Below, piece by piece: positions 7,066 to 15,789 of a stretch of DNA of 64,000 bases. The translations under genes and the position numbers were made by a program. Origin of the DNA: DATCLS01 sp035265325 (lineage in GTDB: Bacteria; Actinomycetota; Acidimicrobiia; Acidimicrobiales; VFJN01); assembly GCA_035265325.1 (NCBI GenBank), contig DATFOS010000177.1, positions 1 to 64,000 on the forward strand, written 5' to 3'. Positions within the stretch are counted from its first letter, which is position 1. Every line of letters begins with the position of its first letter. The notes below the pieces were generated by a model, which was not told the DNA's origin, did no database searches, and was given only the letters and a program-made list of their open reading frames with translations.

Positions 7066-9069
7066 CTCCATCGGCGTCGCCGGGGCGTCGAGCGGGTCGG
7101 CCGCCGGCAGGCGGCCGAGGTCGAGCGACGTCAGCGCCGCCACGCGTCGCACCGGCACCTGGAACGTGCGGTAGGCGCCGTAGCTGAACTCCTCGGCGGC
7201 CTCCAGCCCCTGGAGCAGCGCCTCCTGGCTGAGCAGGTAGGCGGTGGCCGAGAGGGTGCCGTCCTTGCTCACCATGGCGACGACCTTCCAGTACTGCCGG
7301 GGCAGCTGCACGCCGCGGTACTCGTCGTCGTCCTCGGCCAGGACCGGCCCGGTCAGCACGCTCACCCGCAGGTCGCGGTTGTCGGCGTGGTCGAGGACGT
7401 AGTCCTCCAGCCCCTGCCAGGTCGTCTCCTCCTGGTTGAAGTCGGCGTGCTGGGGCGTGCAGTTGGTGAAGTGGAACGTGTCGTCGTTGGCCAACTTGGC
7501 CTCGGCCTGGCTGGCGCCCCAGGCGGGGTCGAGCCGGCGGACCAGGTGGCCCCGGTCCAGCGGGTTGGCCCGGTACACGTCCTCGCCGGCCTGCTGGTCG
7601 GCCGGGAGGCGGGGGTCGAACGTCCACCGGTCCCGCTCGCGGGCGAGCCGCATGCTCGTGGCGCCGTCGATGTTCACCGCGGTGACGGCCGCCAGCCGGC
7701 GGACCCGGTTCATGACCACCGAGAAGTGGTGGTACTGCAGCGGCGGCAGCGCCTCGCCCGAGGCCGGGCCGGTGACGGTCGGCAGCGGCACGGACAGCGG
7801 GCCGGTGCCGAGGAAGTCGGGGTCGTAGCCCCGCCGGTTGGCGTAGTCGGGGTCGATGGCGACGGCCTCGCCGCCGGAGGCCGCCGTCCCGGCACGCAAG
7901 CGGACCTCGAGGGGGACCGTGACCCGCACGGTCCCGTCCGCCTCGGCCTCCGCCGTCGCCTCGGGCGCCGTGCCGGCCAGGGCGGCCGCCGCGGCGTGTG
8001 TGCCGGCCGCCGCCTGGTCGCCCGCGGCCACACCGGCCGGGGTGAGCGCCGGCGCCGTCGGCGTGGCCGGGGCGGTGGCGACCGTGGTCCGCTCGTCGCT
8101 CGAGAACGCCAGCATGGCGGTGATCAGCGCCTGCGCCGCGGCCGGCAGGTCGGCCGCCCGGCGCCGGATGTCGGCGACGACCCGGCTGATGCGGACGCCC
8201 TCGTTGACGAACTCGCCGGGGTGGCCCGGGGCGGGGACGCCGGCGTGGTGCAGCGCCACCACCTCCCACTGGTCGTTGAACACCGGTGAGCCGGACGAGC
8301 CCGGTTTGGTGTCCGCCCGGTAGTGCATGAAGTCGCCGGGGAGGCCGACGACCTGGTTGTCACGCAGCGCGACCCGCTTCTTCTCCCCGCTCGGGTGCTG
8401 GACGATCGTGACGAAGTCGCCCAGGATCGCCTTGCCCTCGGCCTCGATCACCGGGTTCCAGCCGAACGCCGCCAGCTCCTCCGGCGTCGCCTTCAGCGCC
8501 ACGAGCGCGTAGTCGAGATCCTCGTCGGCGAGGAACAGCCGGTCCGGGTCGAGGCCCAGCGTGACGGTGGGCAGGGGCAGGCCGTCGAGGCCGTCCTGGA
8601 AGTCGAACTCCACCACGCTGCGGCCGGCCACGGCGGCCTCGGTGAGGACGTGGTGGTTCGTGAGGAGGAGTTGCGTCGACACCAGCGAGCCGGTCCCGAA
8701 GCCGACGACCCGGCCGCGGACGTCCCGGATGCTGACGCGCCCGACCGCCTTGGCGGCCAGGACCCCGGCGTCGAGGTAGCGGACGTGCACGTAGTCCTCG
8801 GTGCCGATGATCTTCTCCAGCATGCGGCTGGCGTCGGCCACGGCGGTGGGGTCCTGCTCGGCCAGGGCGGTCGGGTCCACCGGCTGGACCTCGCCGTGGT
8901 AGCGACTGAGCCGGTCGAGACGGGCCGCCACGCGCTGAGGCGTGTCGGCGAGGGCGATGTCGCCCTTGGCCAGGGTCGCCTCGGTGTCGTGGCGCCTCTC
9001 CGCCGAGTCGGTCACCCGTTTGACCGCCCGTTCCTGCTGCTCGGCCGTCGCTGCCTCGAACGTGTCCAT
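7015..9069 (-). CDS. trypsin-like protease fused to DNA/RNA non-specific nuclease
   Basis: A 684-residue two-enzyme fusion. Residues 1-105 are charged and helical with no signal peptide. A chymotrypsin/V8-fold protease follows (about 108-300) with its triad visible: His140 in TNHHVLT, Asp186 in LDYALVAL, Ser259 in PGSSGSPV. An Ala/Thr/Pro-rich linker (about 320-400) leads to an Endonuclease_NS (NucA/NUC1) domain at about 440-640, with the catalytic DRGH at 505-508 and the metal/active-site Asn text TNCTPQHADFN (536-545). With no export signal it probably acts in the cytosol, where a nuclease would be toxic unless held inactive; the protease may process it. A GAGGAG ribosome site precedes the ATG. 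Confidence 0.9.
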   Translation of the reverse strand: MDTFEAATAEQQERAVKRVTDSAERRHDTEATLAKGDIALADTPQRVAARLDRLSRYHGEVQPVDPTALAEQDPTAVADASRMLEKIIGTEDYVHVRYLDAGVLAAKAVGRVSIRDVRGRVVGFGTGSLVSTQLLLTNHHVLTEAAVAGRSVVEFDFQDGLDGLPLPTVTLGLDPDRLFLADEDLDYALVALKATPEELAAFGWNPVIEAEGKAILGDFVTIVQHPSGEKKRVALRDNQVVGLPGDFMHYRADTKPGSSGSPVFNDQWEVVALHHAGVPAPGHPGEFVNEGVRISRVVADIRRRAADLPAAAQALITAMLAFSSDERTTVATAPATPTAPALTPAGVAAGDQAAAGTHAAAAALAGTAPEATAEAEADGTVRVTVPLEVRLRAGTAASGGEAVAIDPDYANRRGYDPDFLGTGPLSVPLPTVTGPASGEALPPLQYHHFSVVMNRVRRLAAVTAVNIDGATSMRLARERDRWTFDPRLPADQQAGEDVYRANPLDRGHLVRRLDPAWGASQAEAKLANDDTFHFTNCTPQHADFNQEETTWQGLEDYVLDHADNRDLRVSVLTGPVLAEDDDEYRGVQLPRQYWKVVAMVSKDGTLSATAYLLSQEALLQGLEAAEEFSYGAYRTFQVPVRRVAALTSLDLGRLPAADPLDAPATPMESLAPPVPIARLSQVVL

Positions 9070-9250
9070 CGTCTCTGCTCCTCGAGCCCGTCATGCCTGT
9101 CGGCCACTCAGAGCGCACGCCGCGGCGCGAAATACGCGCGGGAGCCGACCCCGTACCGGCGCCGCCGCTCGCCGACGCCCTCGCCCGCGGTCGCGCCCAC
9201 GAAGGCCTCGCCCGCCTCGCCGACCTCCTCGCCCACCCCGCCCCGGTCGC

Positions 9251-11974
9251 CTAGAACCGCCAGTCGACCGGGGACTCCGGGGTGTACGAGCAGAACGTGC
9301 CGGTCTGCACGGAGGCGCGGAGGTGGCGGGCCAGGCGGGGGTGGGTGGCGTCGAGGTGGCGGATCGTGGAGCGGATGCGCTGCGTCACGGTCGAGCGGGC
9401 CCGTTCGGCGGCGCCGGCGGCCCGGCGGGACCGGCCCCCCAGTCCCAGCGCGGCGGTGAGGTGGTCGACCAGCGTGTCGATGTCCGCCCGGGCCCGCTCG
9501 GCGCGGGCGAGGTCGTGGGCGTCCTCGGCGTCGTCGAGGTCGGCCTGGAGCTCGCGCAGCCGCTCCTCGTAAGCCCGGCGGGCCGTGGCGTCGAGCACCT
9601 CGCCGGTCCCGTCCTCGGCCAGGCCCGATCCGGCGAGTTCGAGGCAGTGGACCTCTCGGCCCGGCGTCGCCAGCAGACGGGCCAGGTCCGCCATCCCCTT
9701 GGACGTCCGGACCGTCGTCGCCTCGCCCCCGTACGCCACCTGCCACACGTCGCCGTCCCGGCGGAACAGGGCGGTGGGCTCCGCAGCGGGCGCGGCGGGC
9801 GCCGCGGACGCCGGGGGCACCGGTGCCGGTACCGGGGCCCCGTGGGCCAGGGCGGCCAGCGCGGCCCGGGTGCGCACGATCGCCTCGCGCATCGGCAGCA
9901 CGCGGCCACCGGCCGGGTCGGGCCGGAACAGCTCGTGGCCCACGCTGGCCGTGATGCTGACCACCGGCAGGGACAGGGCGGTGGCGGCGAGGTCGGCGGC
10001 CTCGTCGCGCCGGCCGGCCCGGCCCAGCACCACCGAGGCGACGTCGAACACCAGCCGCAGCTCCGACGTCGACCCGGCGGCCAGCAACCACTCCAGGAGC
10101 TCGAGTGTCCTGCCGGCGGCGGTCGCCAGGTCGTCCCCCACCAGGGCGGCGAGCGCCAACGCACGCAGGCAGGCGGACACCCCGGCGCCGTGGCCGAGCC
10201 GGCGGGCCTCGGCCAGCGCCTCGTCGAGTACCGCCACCGCACGATCCACGTCGGACCGGAGCAGAATCGACCCCTCGACCGCCCGGGCCCACGCCGCCGC
10301 CACCGGCGAGCCGGCCCCCACCGCCTCGGCGTGGGCGGCGCGGACGAGTGCAAGGCCCTCGTCCACGCGGCCCAGGTCGGCGAGGACCTGGCCCCGCCCG
10401 GCGTCGGACTCGACGGCCATGGCCACCATGCCGCGGGCGCGGGCCGCGTCCGCCGCCCGGGCGAACCAGCGCAGGGCGCCGGCCGTGTCGCCACCGGCCC
10501 GGGTCGCCTGGGCGATCGCCCGTCGCAGCGTGGCCGGGGCGTAGGGCGAGGCCTCGGCCGCCGGCAGCGCGGCGACGGCGAGCGCGACGGCCTCCCGGTA
10601 CTCCCCGCCCATGTAGAGGCACGTGGCGGCCGTGGCGACGGCGTCCGCCCGGAACGGTGACCCGGCGCCGGCATCCGCCTCGGCCAGGGCCTCCTCCCCC
10701 GCCGGCCAGCGGTCCAGTGCCTGGCGGGCGAGGCGCCCCACCTCCGCGGTGTGGGCCTGGTGGACGACACCCCACATGGCGGCCACGAGGAGGAACGCCC
10801 GGTCCGGGGAGGGGTCGTGGGCCATGCACCAACGCAGCGCCCCGGTCACGTTGTCGTAGAGGGCCAGGAGCTCGGCCAGCACGTCGGACGACCAGGTGGC
10901 CGAGCCGCGCGTCACGATCCCGGCCACCTGGTCGACCACGTGGCCGACCCAGCGCGCCTCGACCGCCCGGCGCTCTCCCGGCCCGGCGGCGTCGAGCCGG
11001 TCCCGGCCGTATGTCCGCAGCGTCTCCAGCTGCCGGTACCAGGTCACCGGCCCGGTCGGGTCGGCGGCCAGCATCGACGCGGCGACGAGGCGGTCCAGCA
11101 GGTCCTGGGTGGCGGCCAGCGTGGCGCCGGGCGGGGCGGCGACGGCGTGGGCCAGGGCGGCCGTGAACGGGCCCGGCACGACGGCCAGCCGGTCGAACAG
11201 CGCCTGCTCGTCCTCGCCGAGGAGGTCGTACGACCAGCCGATCGCCGCCCGCAGGCTCTGGTGGCGGCGGGCGCCCCGGCGGCGGGGCCGGTCGAGGACG
11301 TCCAGCCCGCCGCCCAGCCGGGTGAGGACCTCGGTGGGCGCCAGCGAGCGGGCCCGGGCCGCGGCCAGCTCGATGGCGAGCGGGACGCCGTCCAGCCGGC
11401 GGACCAGCTCCGCCACGGCGTCGTCCGCCTCCAGGGCGGCGCCGGCGTCGCGCGCCCGGGCGACGAACAGGCGGACGGCCGGGGCGTCGCTTGTCCCCGC
11501 CGGCGGCAGGCCGAGCGGGCCGATCGGCACGAGCGTCTCGCCGGGGACCTCGAGGGCGCTGCGGCTCGTCGCCAGGACCGTCGGCATCTCGCACGCCTCG
11601 AGCAGGCTGTCGACCGCGTCGGCGACGGCGTCGAGCACGTGCTCGCAGTTGTCGACCAGGACCAACGCGGCGTGGTCGCCGGGGGCGTCCAGCAGGGCGC
11701 CGAACGAGGCGTAGCCGAGCTGGGCGGCCAGCGACTCGGGGACGGCGGCGGCGGCGTCCACCCGCGTGAGGTCGACGACGTGGGCGCCCTCGGGGAACCG
11801 CCCGGCGCAGTGGGCGACGGCCGCCCGGGCGAGCGCCGTCTTGCCGATCCCGCCCGGCCCGACGAGCGTCACCAGCCGCCGGTCGGCCAGGCGATCGGCC
11901 ACGAGCGCCAGCTCGGCCTCCCGCCCGACCAGCTCGACCATCCCGGCCGGCCCCGACGCCCGCGCCGCGCACAC
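9251..11974 (-). CDS. STAND/NB-ARC ATPase with C-terminal signalling domain
   Basis: Cytosolic P-loop protein of 907 residues in the AfsR/MalT-like group. Walker A GPGGIGKT is at 39-46, Walker B ALVLVDN at 103-109, sensor text LATSRSALEVPGE near 132, and GLP-like text RLDGVPLAIELAAAR near 193. A long helical TPR-like middle follows. Residues 734-907 form a conserved tail seen in many actinobacterial ATPases (FRRDGDVWQVAYGG, SKGMADLARLLATPGRE, then TVTQRIRSTIR and TGTFCSYTP) that may be a winged-helix output domain. No LuxR or BTAD HTH is present. The GTG at 11974 and the ATG at 11941 are both possible starts. Confidence 0.85.
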   Translation of the reverse strand: MCAARASGPAGMVELVGREAELALVADRLADRRLVTLVGPGGIGKTALARAAVAHCAGRFPEGAHVVDLTRVDAAAAVPESLAAQLGYASFGALLDAPGDHAALVLVDNCEHVLDAVADAVDSLLEACEMPTVLATSRSALEVPGETLVPIGPLGLPPAGTSDAPAVRLFVARARDAGAALEADDAVAELVRRLDGVPLAIELAAARARSLAPTEVLTRLGGGLDVLDRPRRRGARRHQSLRAAIGWSYDLLGEDEQALFDRLAVVPGPFTAALAHAVAAPPGATLAATQDLLDRLVAASMLAADPTGPVTWYRQLETLRTYGRDRLDAAGPGERRAVEARWVGHVVDQVAGIVTRGSATWSSDVLAELLALYDNVTGALRWCMAHDPSPDRAFLLVAAMWGVVHQAHTAEVGRLARQALDRWPAGEEALAEADAGAGSPFRADAVATAATCLYMGGEYREAVALAVAALPAAEASPYAPATLRRAIAQATRAGGDTAGALRWFARAADAARARGMVAMAVESDAGRGQVLADLGRVDEGLALVRAAHAEAVGAGSPVAAAWARAVEGSILLRSDVDRAVAVLDEALAEARRLGHGAGVSACLRALALAALVGDDLATAAGRTLELLEWLLAAGSTSELRLVFDVASVVLGRAGRRDEAADLAATALSLPVVSITASVGHELFRPDPAGGRVLPMREAIVRTRAALAALAHGAPVPAPVPPASAAPAAPAAEPTALFRRDGDVWQVAYGGEATTVRTSKGMADLARLLATPGREVHCLELAGSGLAEDGTGEVLDATARRAYEERLRELQADLDDAEDAHDLARAERARADIDTLVDHLTAALGLGGRSRRAAGAAERARSTVTQRIRSTIRHLDATHPRLARHLRASVQTGTFCSYTPESPVDWRF

Positions 11975-12135
11975 GGGCGCCAGCGTACGGGCCCGCCCCG
12001 CCCGACCGCCTCCCCGCCGGCGGCACGGCGTGCCTCACGGCGCCTCACGGCGGCTCCCGGTGCCCGCCTCACGACGTGACGCGCGTCCTCACGCCTTCGC
12101 GGTGACGGACACGACCGACCCACGGAGGGACACCC

Positions 12136-13203
12136 ATGACCATCGACCTGACCCAGCGCCTGTGCGACGCCACGACGGGAGCGCTGGAGCTGTTCGCCGT
12201 CCATCTCGGGCGGCGGCTCGGGCTGTACGACGCCCTGGCCCGGCTGGGCCCGCAGACCCCGGCGGAGCTGGCGGGCGCCGCCCGCATCGACGAGCGCTAC
12301 GCCCGCGAGTGGCTGGAGCAGCAGGCCGTGGCCGGCGTCCTCGCCGTCGTGGCCGACCCCGGTCCCGCGGACGAGCGCCGCTTCGCCCTGCCCGACGAGC
12401 ACCGCGGCGCCCTGGTCGACCCGGTGGACGGCGACCACGTGGCCCCGTTCGCCGACATGGTGGTCGGCGTCGCCGGCGCCCTCGGGGACGTGGCCGATGC
12501 CTACCGGACCGGCGCCGGCGTCCCCTACGGCCGCTACGGCACCGACTTCCGCCACGGGCAGGGGGCGATCAACCGCCCGGCGTTCGGCGCCGACCTGGTG
12601 AAGTCCTGGCTGCCGGCGGTCGCCGGCGTGGGCGACCGGCTCGCCGCCGGCGGGCGCGTCGCGGACGTGGGCACCGGTCACGGCTGGGCCGCCATCGCGG
12701 TGAAGTCGGCGTGGCCGGCCGCCGAGGTCGTGGCGCTCGATGTGGACGCCCCCTCGGTCGCCGAGGCCCGCCGCCACGCCGAGCGGGCGGGCGTGGACGT
12801 CCGCTTCGCGGTCCCCGAGCGGACGACCGGCGACGCCCTCGCCGCCCTCGCCCCGCTCGACGTCGTCCTGGTCCTGGAGGCGCTGCACGACATGGCCGAC
12901 CCGGTGGACGTGCTGGCCGGGGCCCGGGCCGCCCTGGCGCCCGGGGGCGTCGTGGTGGTGGCCGACGAGGCCGTCGCGGAGACGTTCACGGCCCCCGGCG
13001 ACGATGTCGAACGGATGATGTACGGCTGGTCGGTCACCCATTGCCTGCCCGTCGCCCGGTCCGAGTCGCCGTCGGCCGCCCTGGGCACCGCCCTGCGCCC
13101 CGACGTCGTGGCCGACCTCGCGGCGCAGGCCGGTCTGGCCCGCTGCGAGGTCGTCGACGTGGACGCCGGCTTCTTCCGCATCTACCGCCTGGCGGCGTCC
13201 TGA
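12136..13203 (+). CDS. SAM-dependent methyltransferase with N-terminal winged helix
   Basis: A 355-residue class I methyltransferase of the Rv2258c-like group. Residues 10-95 form a winged-helix-like dimerisation region (LGLYDALARLGPQTPAELA, YAREWLEQQAVAGVL). The Rossmann motif I VADVGTGHG is at 175-183, motif II acidic end at VVALDVDAP, and LDVVLVLEALHDM gives motif IV. The acceptor is unknown; small-molecule O-methylation is the usual guess. GGAGG precedes the ATG by about 7 nt. It is followed after 62 bp by an acetyltransferase gene with its own strong ribosome site. Confidence 0.88.
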   Translation: MTIDLTQRLCDATTGALELFAVHLGRRLGLYDALARLGPQTPAELAGAARIDERYAREWLEQQAVAGVLAVVADPGPADERRFALPDEHRGALVDPVDGDHVAPFADMVVGVAGALGDVADAYRTGAGVPYGRYGTDFRHGQGAINRPAFGADLVKSWLPAVAGVGDRLAAGGRVADVGTGHGWAAIAVKSAWPAAEVVALDVDAPSVAEARRHAERAGVDVRFAVPERTTGDALAALAPLDVVLVLEALHDMADPVDVLAGARAALAPGGVVVVADEAVAETFTAPGDDVERMMYGWSVTHCLPVARSESPSAALGTALRPDVVADLAAQAGLARCEVVDVDAGFFRIYRLAAS

Positions 13204-13265
13204 CCCGGCCCGCTTCTTTTCCGGCCCCCGCGTGATCGAACGAGAGAAACAGAGGAGACCCCCCG

Positions 13266-13901
13266 ATGACGACCATCCCCCCGACCACCCAGACCACCGC
13301 CCCACGGGCCGCCGGCCCCGGCGACCGGCAGGCCCTCAACCGGGTACTCGCCGCCGCATTCGCCGACGACCCGGTGTTCGCCTGGCTCATCCCGGACCGC
13401 GACGAGCTCGTGGCGGTCCTGCCGACGGTGTTCGACGCCTTCGCCGACGCCTTCGCCCGCCACGACGCCACCCACCTGGTGGACGGCGACGGCACCGCCT
13501 CCGAGGCCGTCGGCGCCGCCCTGTGGGCCCCGCCCGGCGTGGAGCCCGTCCATCCCGACGACGAGGATCGGCTCGGCGAGCGCCTGGCCGAGGCGTGTGG
13601 CCCGCACATGGACCGCATGGCCACCTGCATGGAGGTGTTCGGCGCCGCCCACCCGGACGAGCCCGTCTGGTTCCTCCAGTTCCTCGGCGTCGACCCGGGC
13701 CACCAGGGCCGGGGCCACGGTTCGACGCTGCTGCGAGCGGTGCTCGACGCGGCCGACCGGGCCGGCGAGGCCGCGTACCTGGATGCCACGAGCCCGCAGA
13801 ATCGCCGCCTCTACGAGCGCCACGGGTTCCGCACCGTCGGCGACCTCGTGCTCCCGGACGGCCCCACCGTCTACGCCATGTGGCGTTCCCCGGCGACCTG
13901 A
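13266..13901 (+). CDS. GNAT family N-acetyltransferase
   Basis: A 211-residue acetyl-CoA-dependent acetyltransferase. The acetyl-CoA loop is clear: GVDPGHQGRGHGSTLL at 141-156 with the Q/R-x-x-G-x-G core HQGRGHG. Strand beta-4 is VWFLQFLGV, and the C-terminal YERHGFRTVGDLVLP is typical. The substrate is unknown. AGGAG stands 10 nt before the ATG. It is convergent with the dehalogenase gene. Confidence 0.9.
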   Translation: MTTIPPTTQTTAPRAAGPGDRQALNRVLAAAFADDPVFAWLIPDRDELVAVLPTVFDAFADAFARHDATHLVDGDGTASEAVGAALWAPPGVEPVHPDDEDRLGERLAEACGPHMDRMATCMEVFGAAHPDEPVWFLQFLGVDPGHQGRGHGSTLLRAVLDAADRAGEAAYLDATSPQNRRLYERHGFRTVGDLVLPDGPTVYAMWRSPAT

Positions 13902-13950
13902 CCCGTCACCGCGGCCCCCGGCGCCGGGCGCGCTCCACCCGCCCCGGGGG

Positions 13951-14871
13951 TCAGGTGGCGGCGACGAAGTCGGCGACGACCCGGGCCAGCTCGGGGCCCC
14001 GGTCCTCCTGGAGGAAGTGGCCGCCGCCCTCGATGGTCGTGTGCGGCCGCCCCCGGGCGCCGGGCACCTTGTGCTGGAAGATGCGCTCGCCGCCCCGGGT
14101 GATGGGGTCGCCGTCCGAGAACGCGGTGAGGAACGGCTTCTCGAACCGCTCCAGCGTCGCCCAGGCGGCCAGGTTGGCGGGCGCGGCTGGGTCGTCGGGC
14201 CGGGTCGGCACCAGCGTCGGGAAGATGCGGGCGCCGGCCGTGTAGGCGTCGTCGGGGAACGGGGCGTCGTAGGCGGCCACGACCTCGGGCGGCAGGTCGG
14301 TCGTGGTGCCGCCGTTGACGATCCCGCCGATCGGGAAGTGGGGCGACTCCTGGGAGAACTTCTGCCAGGCCAGGAAGGCGTCGGACAGCGGCCCGTCGCC
14401 CTTCGGCAGGCCGGTGTTGGCCGCGACGACGCGGGCGAAGCGGTCGGGGTGCTCCCCGACCAGGCGCAGGCCGATCAACCCGCCCCAGTCCTGGCCGACG
14501 AGCGTGATGCCGTCGAGGCCGAGCCCCCCACCGTCCAGGAGCGCCTGGCGCATCCAGTCGACGTGGCGGGCGTAGCTGTAGTCGGACCGCTCGGTCGGCT
14601 TGTCGGATCGGCCGAAGCCGACCAGGTCGGGCGCCACGCACCGCAGCCCGGCGTCCACCAGGACCGGGATCATCGTCCGGTACAGGAACGACCACGACGG
14701 CTCGCCGTGCATCAGCAGCACGACGGGGGCGTCAGGCGGGCCCTCGTCCAGGTAGTGGGCCCGCAACCGGCCGCCCTCGCCGTCGTCGACCTCGACGTAG
14801 TGGGGGGCGAACGGGAAGTCGGGCAGGCCGGCGAACCGGTCGTCGGGTGTCCGGAGCGCCTTCACGCCCAC
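13951..14871 (-). CDS. haloalkane dehalogenase (HLD-I type)
   Basis: Hydrolyses carbon-halogen bonds of haloalkanes to alcohol plus halide. The 306-residue length and motifs match subfamily HLD-I (DhlA-like): HGEPSWSFLYR (halide-stabilising Glu57 and oxyanion loop), nucleophile Asp128 in GQDWGG with halide-binding Trp129, general acid Asp255 in SDGDP, and base His285 in GGGHFLQED. An epoxide or other hydrolase is less likely because the Asp-Trp pair and the HGEP motif are both kept. The start is GTG at 14871. The foldback element lies 66 bp beyond this start. Confidence 0.9.
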   Translation of the reverse strand: MGVKALRTPDDRFAGLPDFPFAPHYVEVDDGEGGRLRAHYLDEGPPDAPVVLLMHGEPSWSFLYRTMIPVLVDAGLRCVAPDLVGFGRSDKPTERSDYSYARHVDWMRQALLDGGGLGLDGITLVGQDWGGLIGLRLVGEHPDRFARVVAANTGLPKGDGPLSDAFLAWQKFSQESPHFPIGGIVNGGTTTDLPPEVVAAYDAPFPDDAYTAGARIFPTLVPTRPDDPAAPANLAAWATLERFEKPFLTAFSDGDPITRGGERIFQHKVPGARGRPHTTIEGGGHFLQEDRGPELARVVADFVAAT

Positions 14872-14936
14872 GGCCTACCACCCGGCGTGGCGGCCCGGCC
14901 AGGACCGGGGGCCGCCCGCCACCGGCGGGCTGGGCC

Positions 14937-15102
14937 TAGTGGTCTGTCGCCGAAATGACGGCGCGGTCTCGGCGAGTCAGGGGCGTCGCTGGCAAGGACG
15001 CAGGAGGACGGCGCACACCTTGCGGTGCGGTGACGACGAGGACGCAGCCAGCGGCGTTCCTGGCCGGCGAGGCCGCCCGCTCAATTCGGCGACGGACCAC
15101 TA
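14937..15102. mobile_element. 166-bp foldback (MITE-like) element
   Basis: The ends 14937-14958 and 15081-15102 are inverted repeats matching at 20 of 22 positions; both outer ends read TAGTGGTC(T/C)GTCGCCGAA inwards. A nested inverted pair (14984-14993 with 15047-15056, 9 of 10) and a central CACC-ttgc-GGTG make most of the element self-complementary. CTAG stands at each edge (14936-14939 and 15100-15103), so the target site could be TA or CTAG. There is no ORF of its own. The size, ends and lack of coding capacity fit a non-autonomous element moved by a transposase elsewhere in the genome. Confidence 0.75.
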
Positions 15103-15750
15103 GGTCGCCTTGATCTCGGCGTGGTCCTTGGCCAGCTCGACCCGGACGAGGGCGGCGACGAGGCGGACCATGCCGTCCCCGCCGCCCGGGGCGAGGGCGG
15201 CGAGCGCCTCCGGGTCGGTCGGGAGCCCGAGCTTGCGCGCGCTCGCCGCGGCCCGCTTGTCCACGAACGGCGCCAGCTCGCCCCAGGCGCCCTGCACCTC
15301 CCGGAAGAAGATGTCCACCCCGACGTCGGCGATGCCCTTGGCCTCCTTCAGCAGGCGGCGCTCGGCCTTCGGGTTGCGCCCGGCCTCCTCTCGGAGCCGC
15401 CGCAGGTCGCCGCCCCACCGGTCGTGGACCATGTCCGCCGTCTCGCCGAGGACCCGGGCCGTGCTCTCGTCGAAGCGGGCGTAGCCGGACTCGTTGAGCA
15501 CGTGCACCCGTTCCTCCCAGGTGGAGGCGCGCATCTTGTCGACGGTCGTCCAGCCGGCGTCGGCGAGGCCGCGGGCGGCGGAGACGGCGGCGTCCGCCCG
15601 GATGCGCGCCGCCAGCAGCGTCGCCAGGCACAGCAGCCGGTAGAGGGGCGAGGGCGTGTCCTTCACCGTGAAACCGGCGTCGGCGGCGTAGGTGGTGCCG
15701 TACCGGTCGAGCAGCCGCCCGACCACGTCCTTCTCGCGCCTCCCGGCCAT
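15100..15750 (-). CDS. HhH-GPD-like DNA repair (endonuclease III-like) protein
   Basis: A 216-residue protein resembling the actinobacterial endonuclease-III-like group: PLYRLLCLATLLAARI, RASTWEERVHVLNESGY, then RRLLKEAKGIADVGVDIFFR at the hairpin-helix-hairpin position, and AWGELAPFVDKRA. The usual HhH glycines (GIGP-type) are partly lost (KGIADVG), and no FeS cysteines follow, so activity is unsure. Its TAG stop (15102-15100) lies inside the right terminal repeat of the foldback element, so the insertion defines or has replaced the protein's C-terminus. Confidence 0.7.
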   Translation of the reverse strand: MAGRREKDVVGRLLDRYGTTYAADAGFTVKDTPSPLYRLLCLATLLAARIRADAAVSAARGLADAGWTTVDKMRASTWEERVHVLNESGYARFDESTARVLGETADMVHDRWGGDLRRLREEAGRNPKAERRLLKEAKGIADVGVDIFFREVQGAWGELAPFVDKRAAASARKLGLPTDPEALAALAPGGGDGMVRLVAALVRVELAKDHAEIKAT

Positions 15751-15789
15751 GCCGCGCGGCTACCCCGCCTGGCGCGGGCCTATCCGGCG

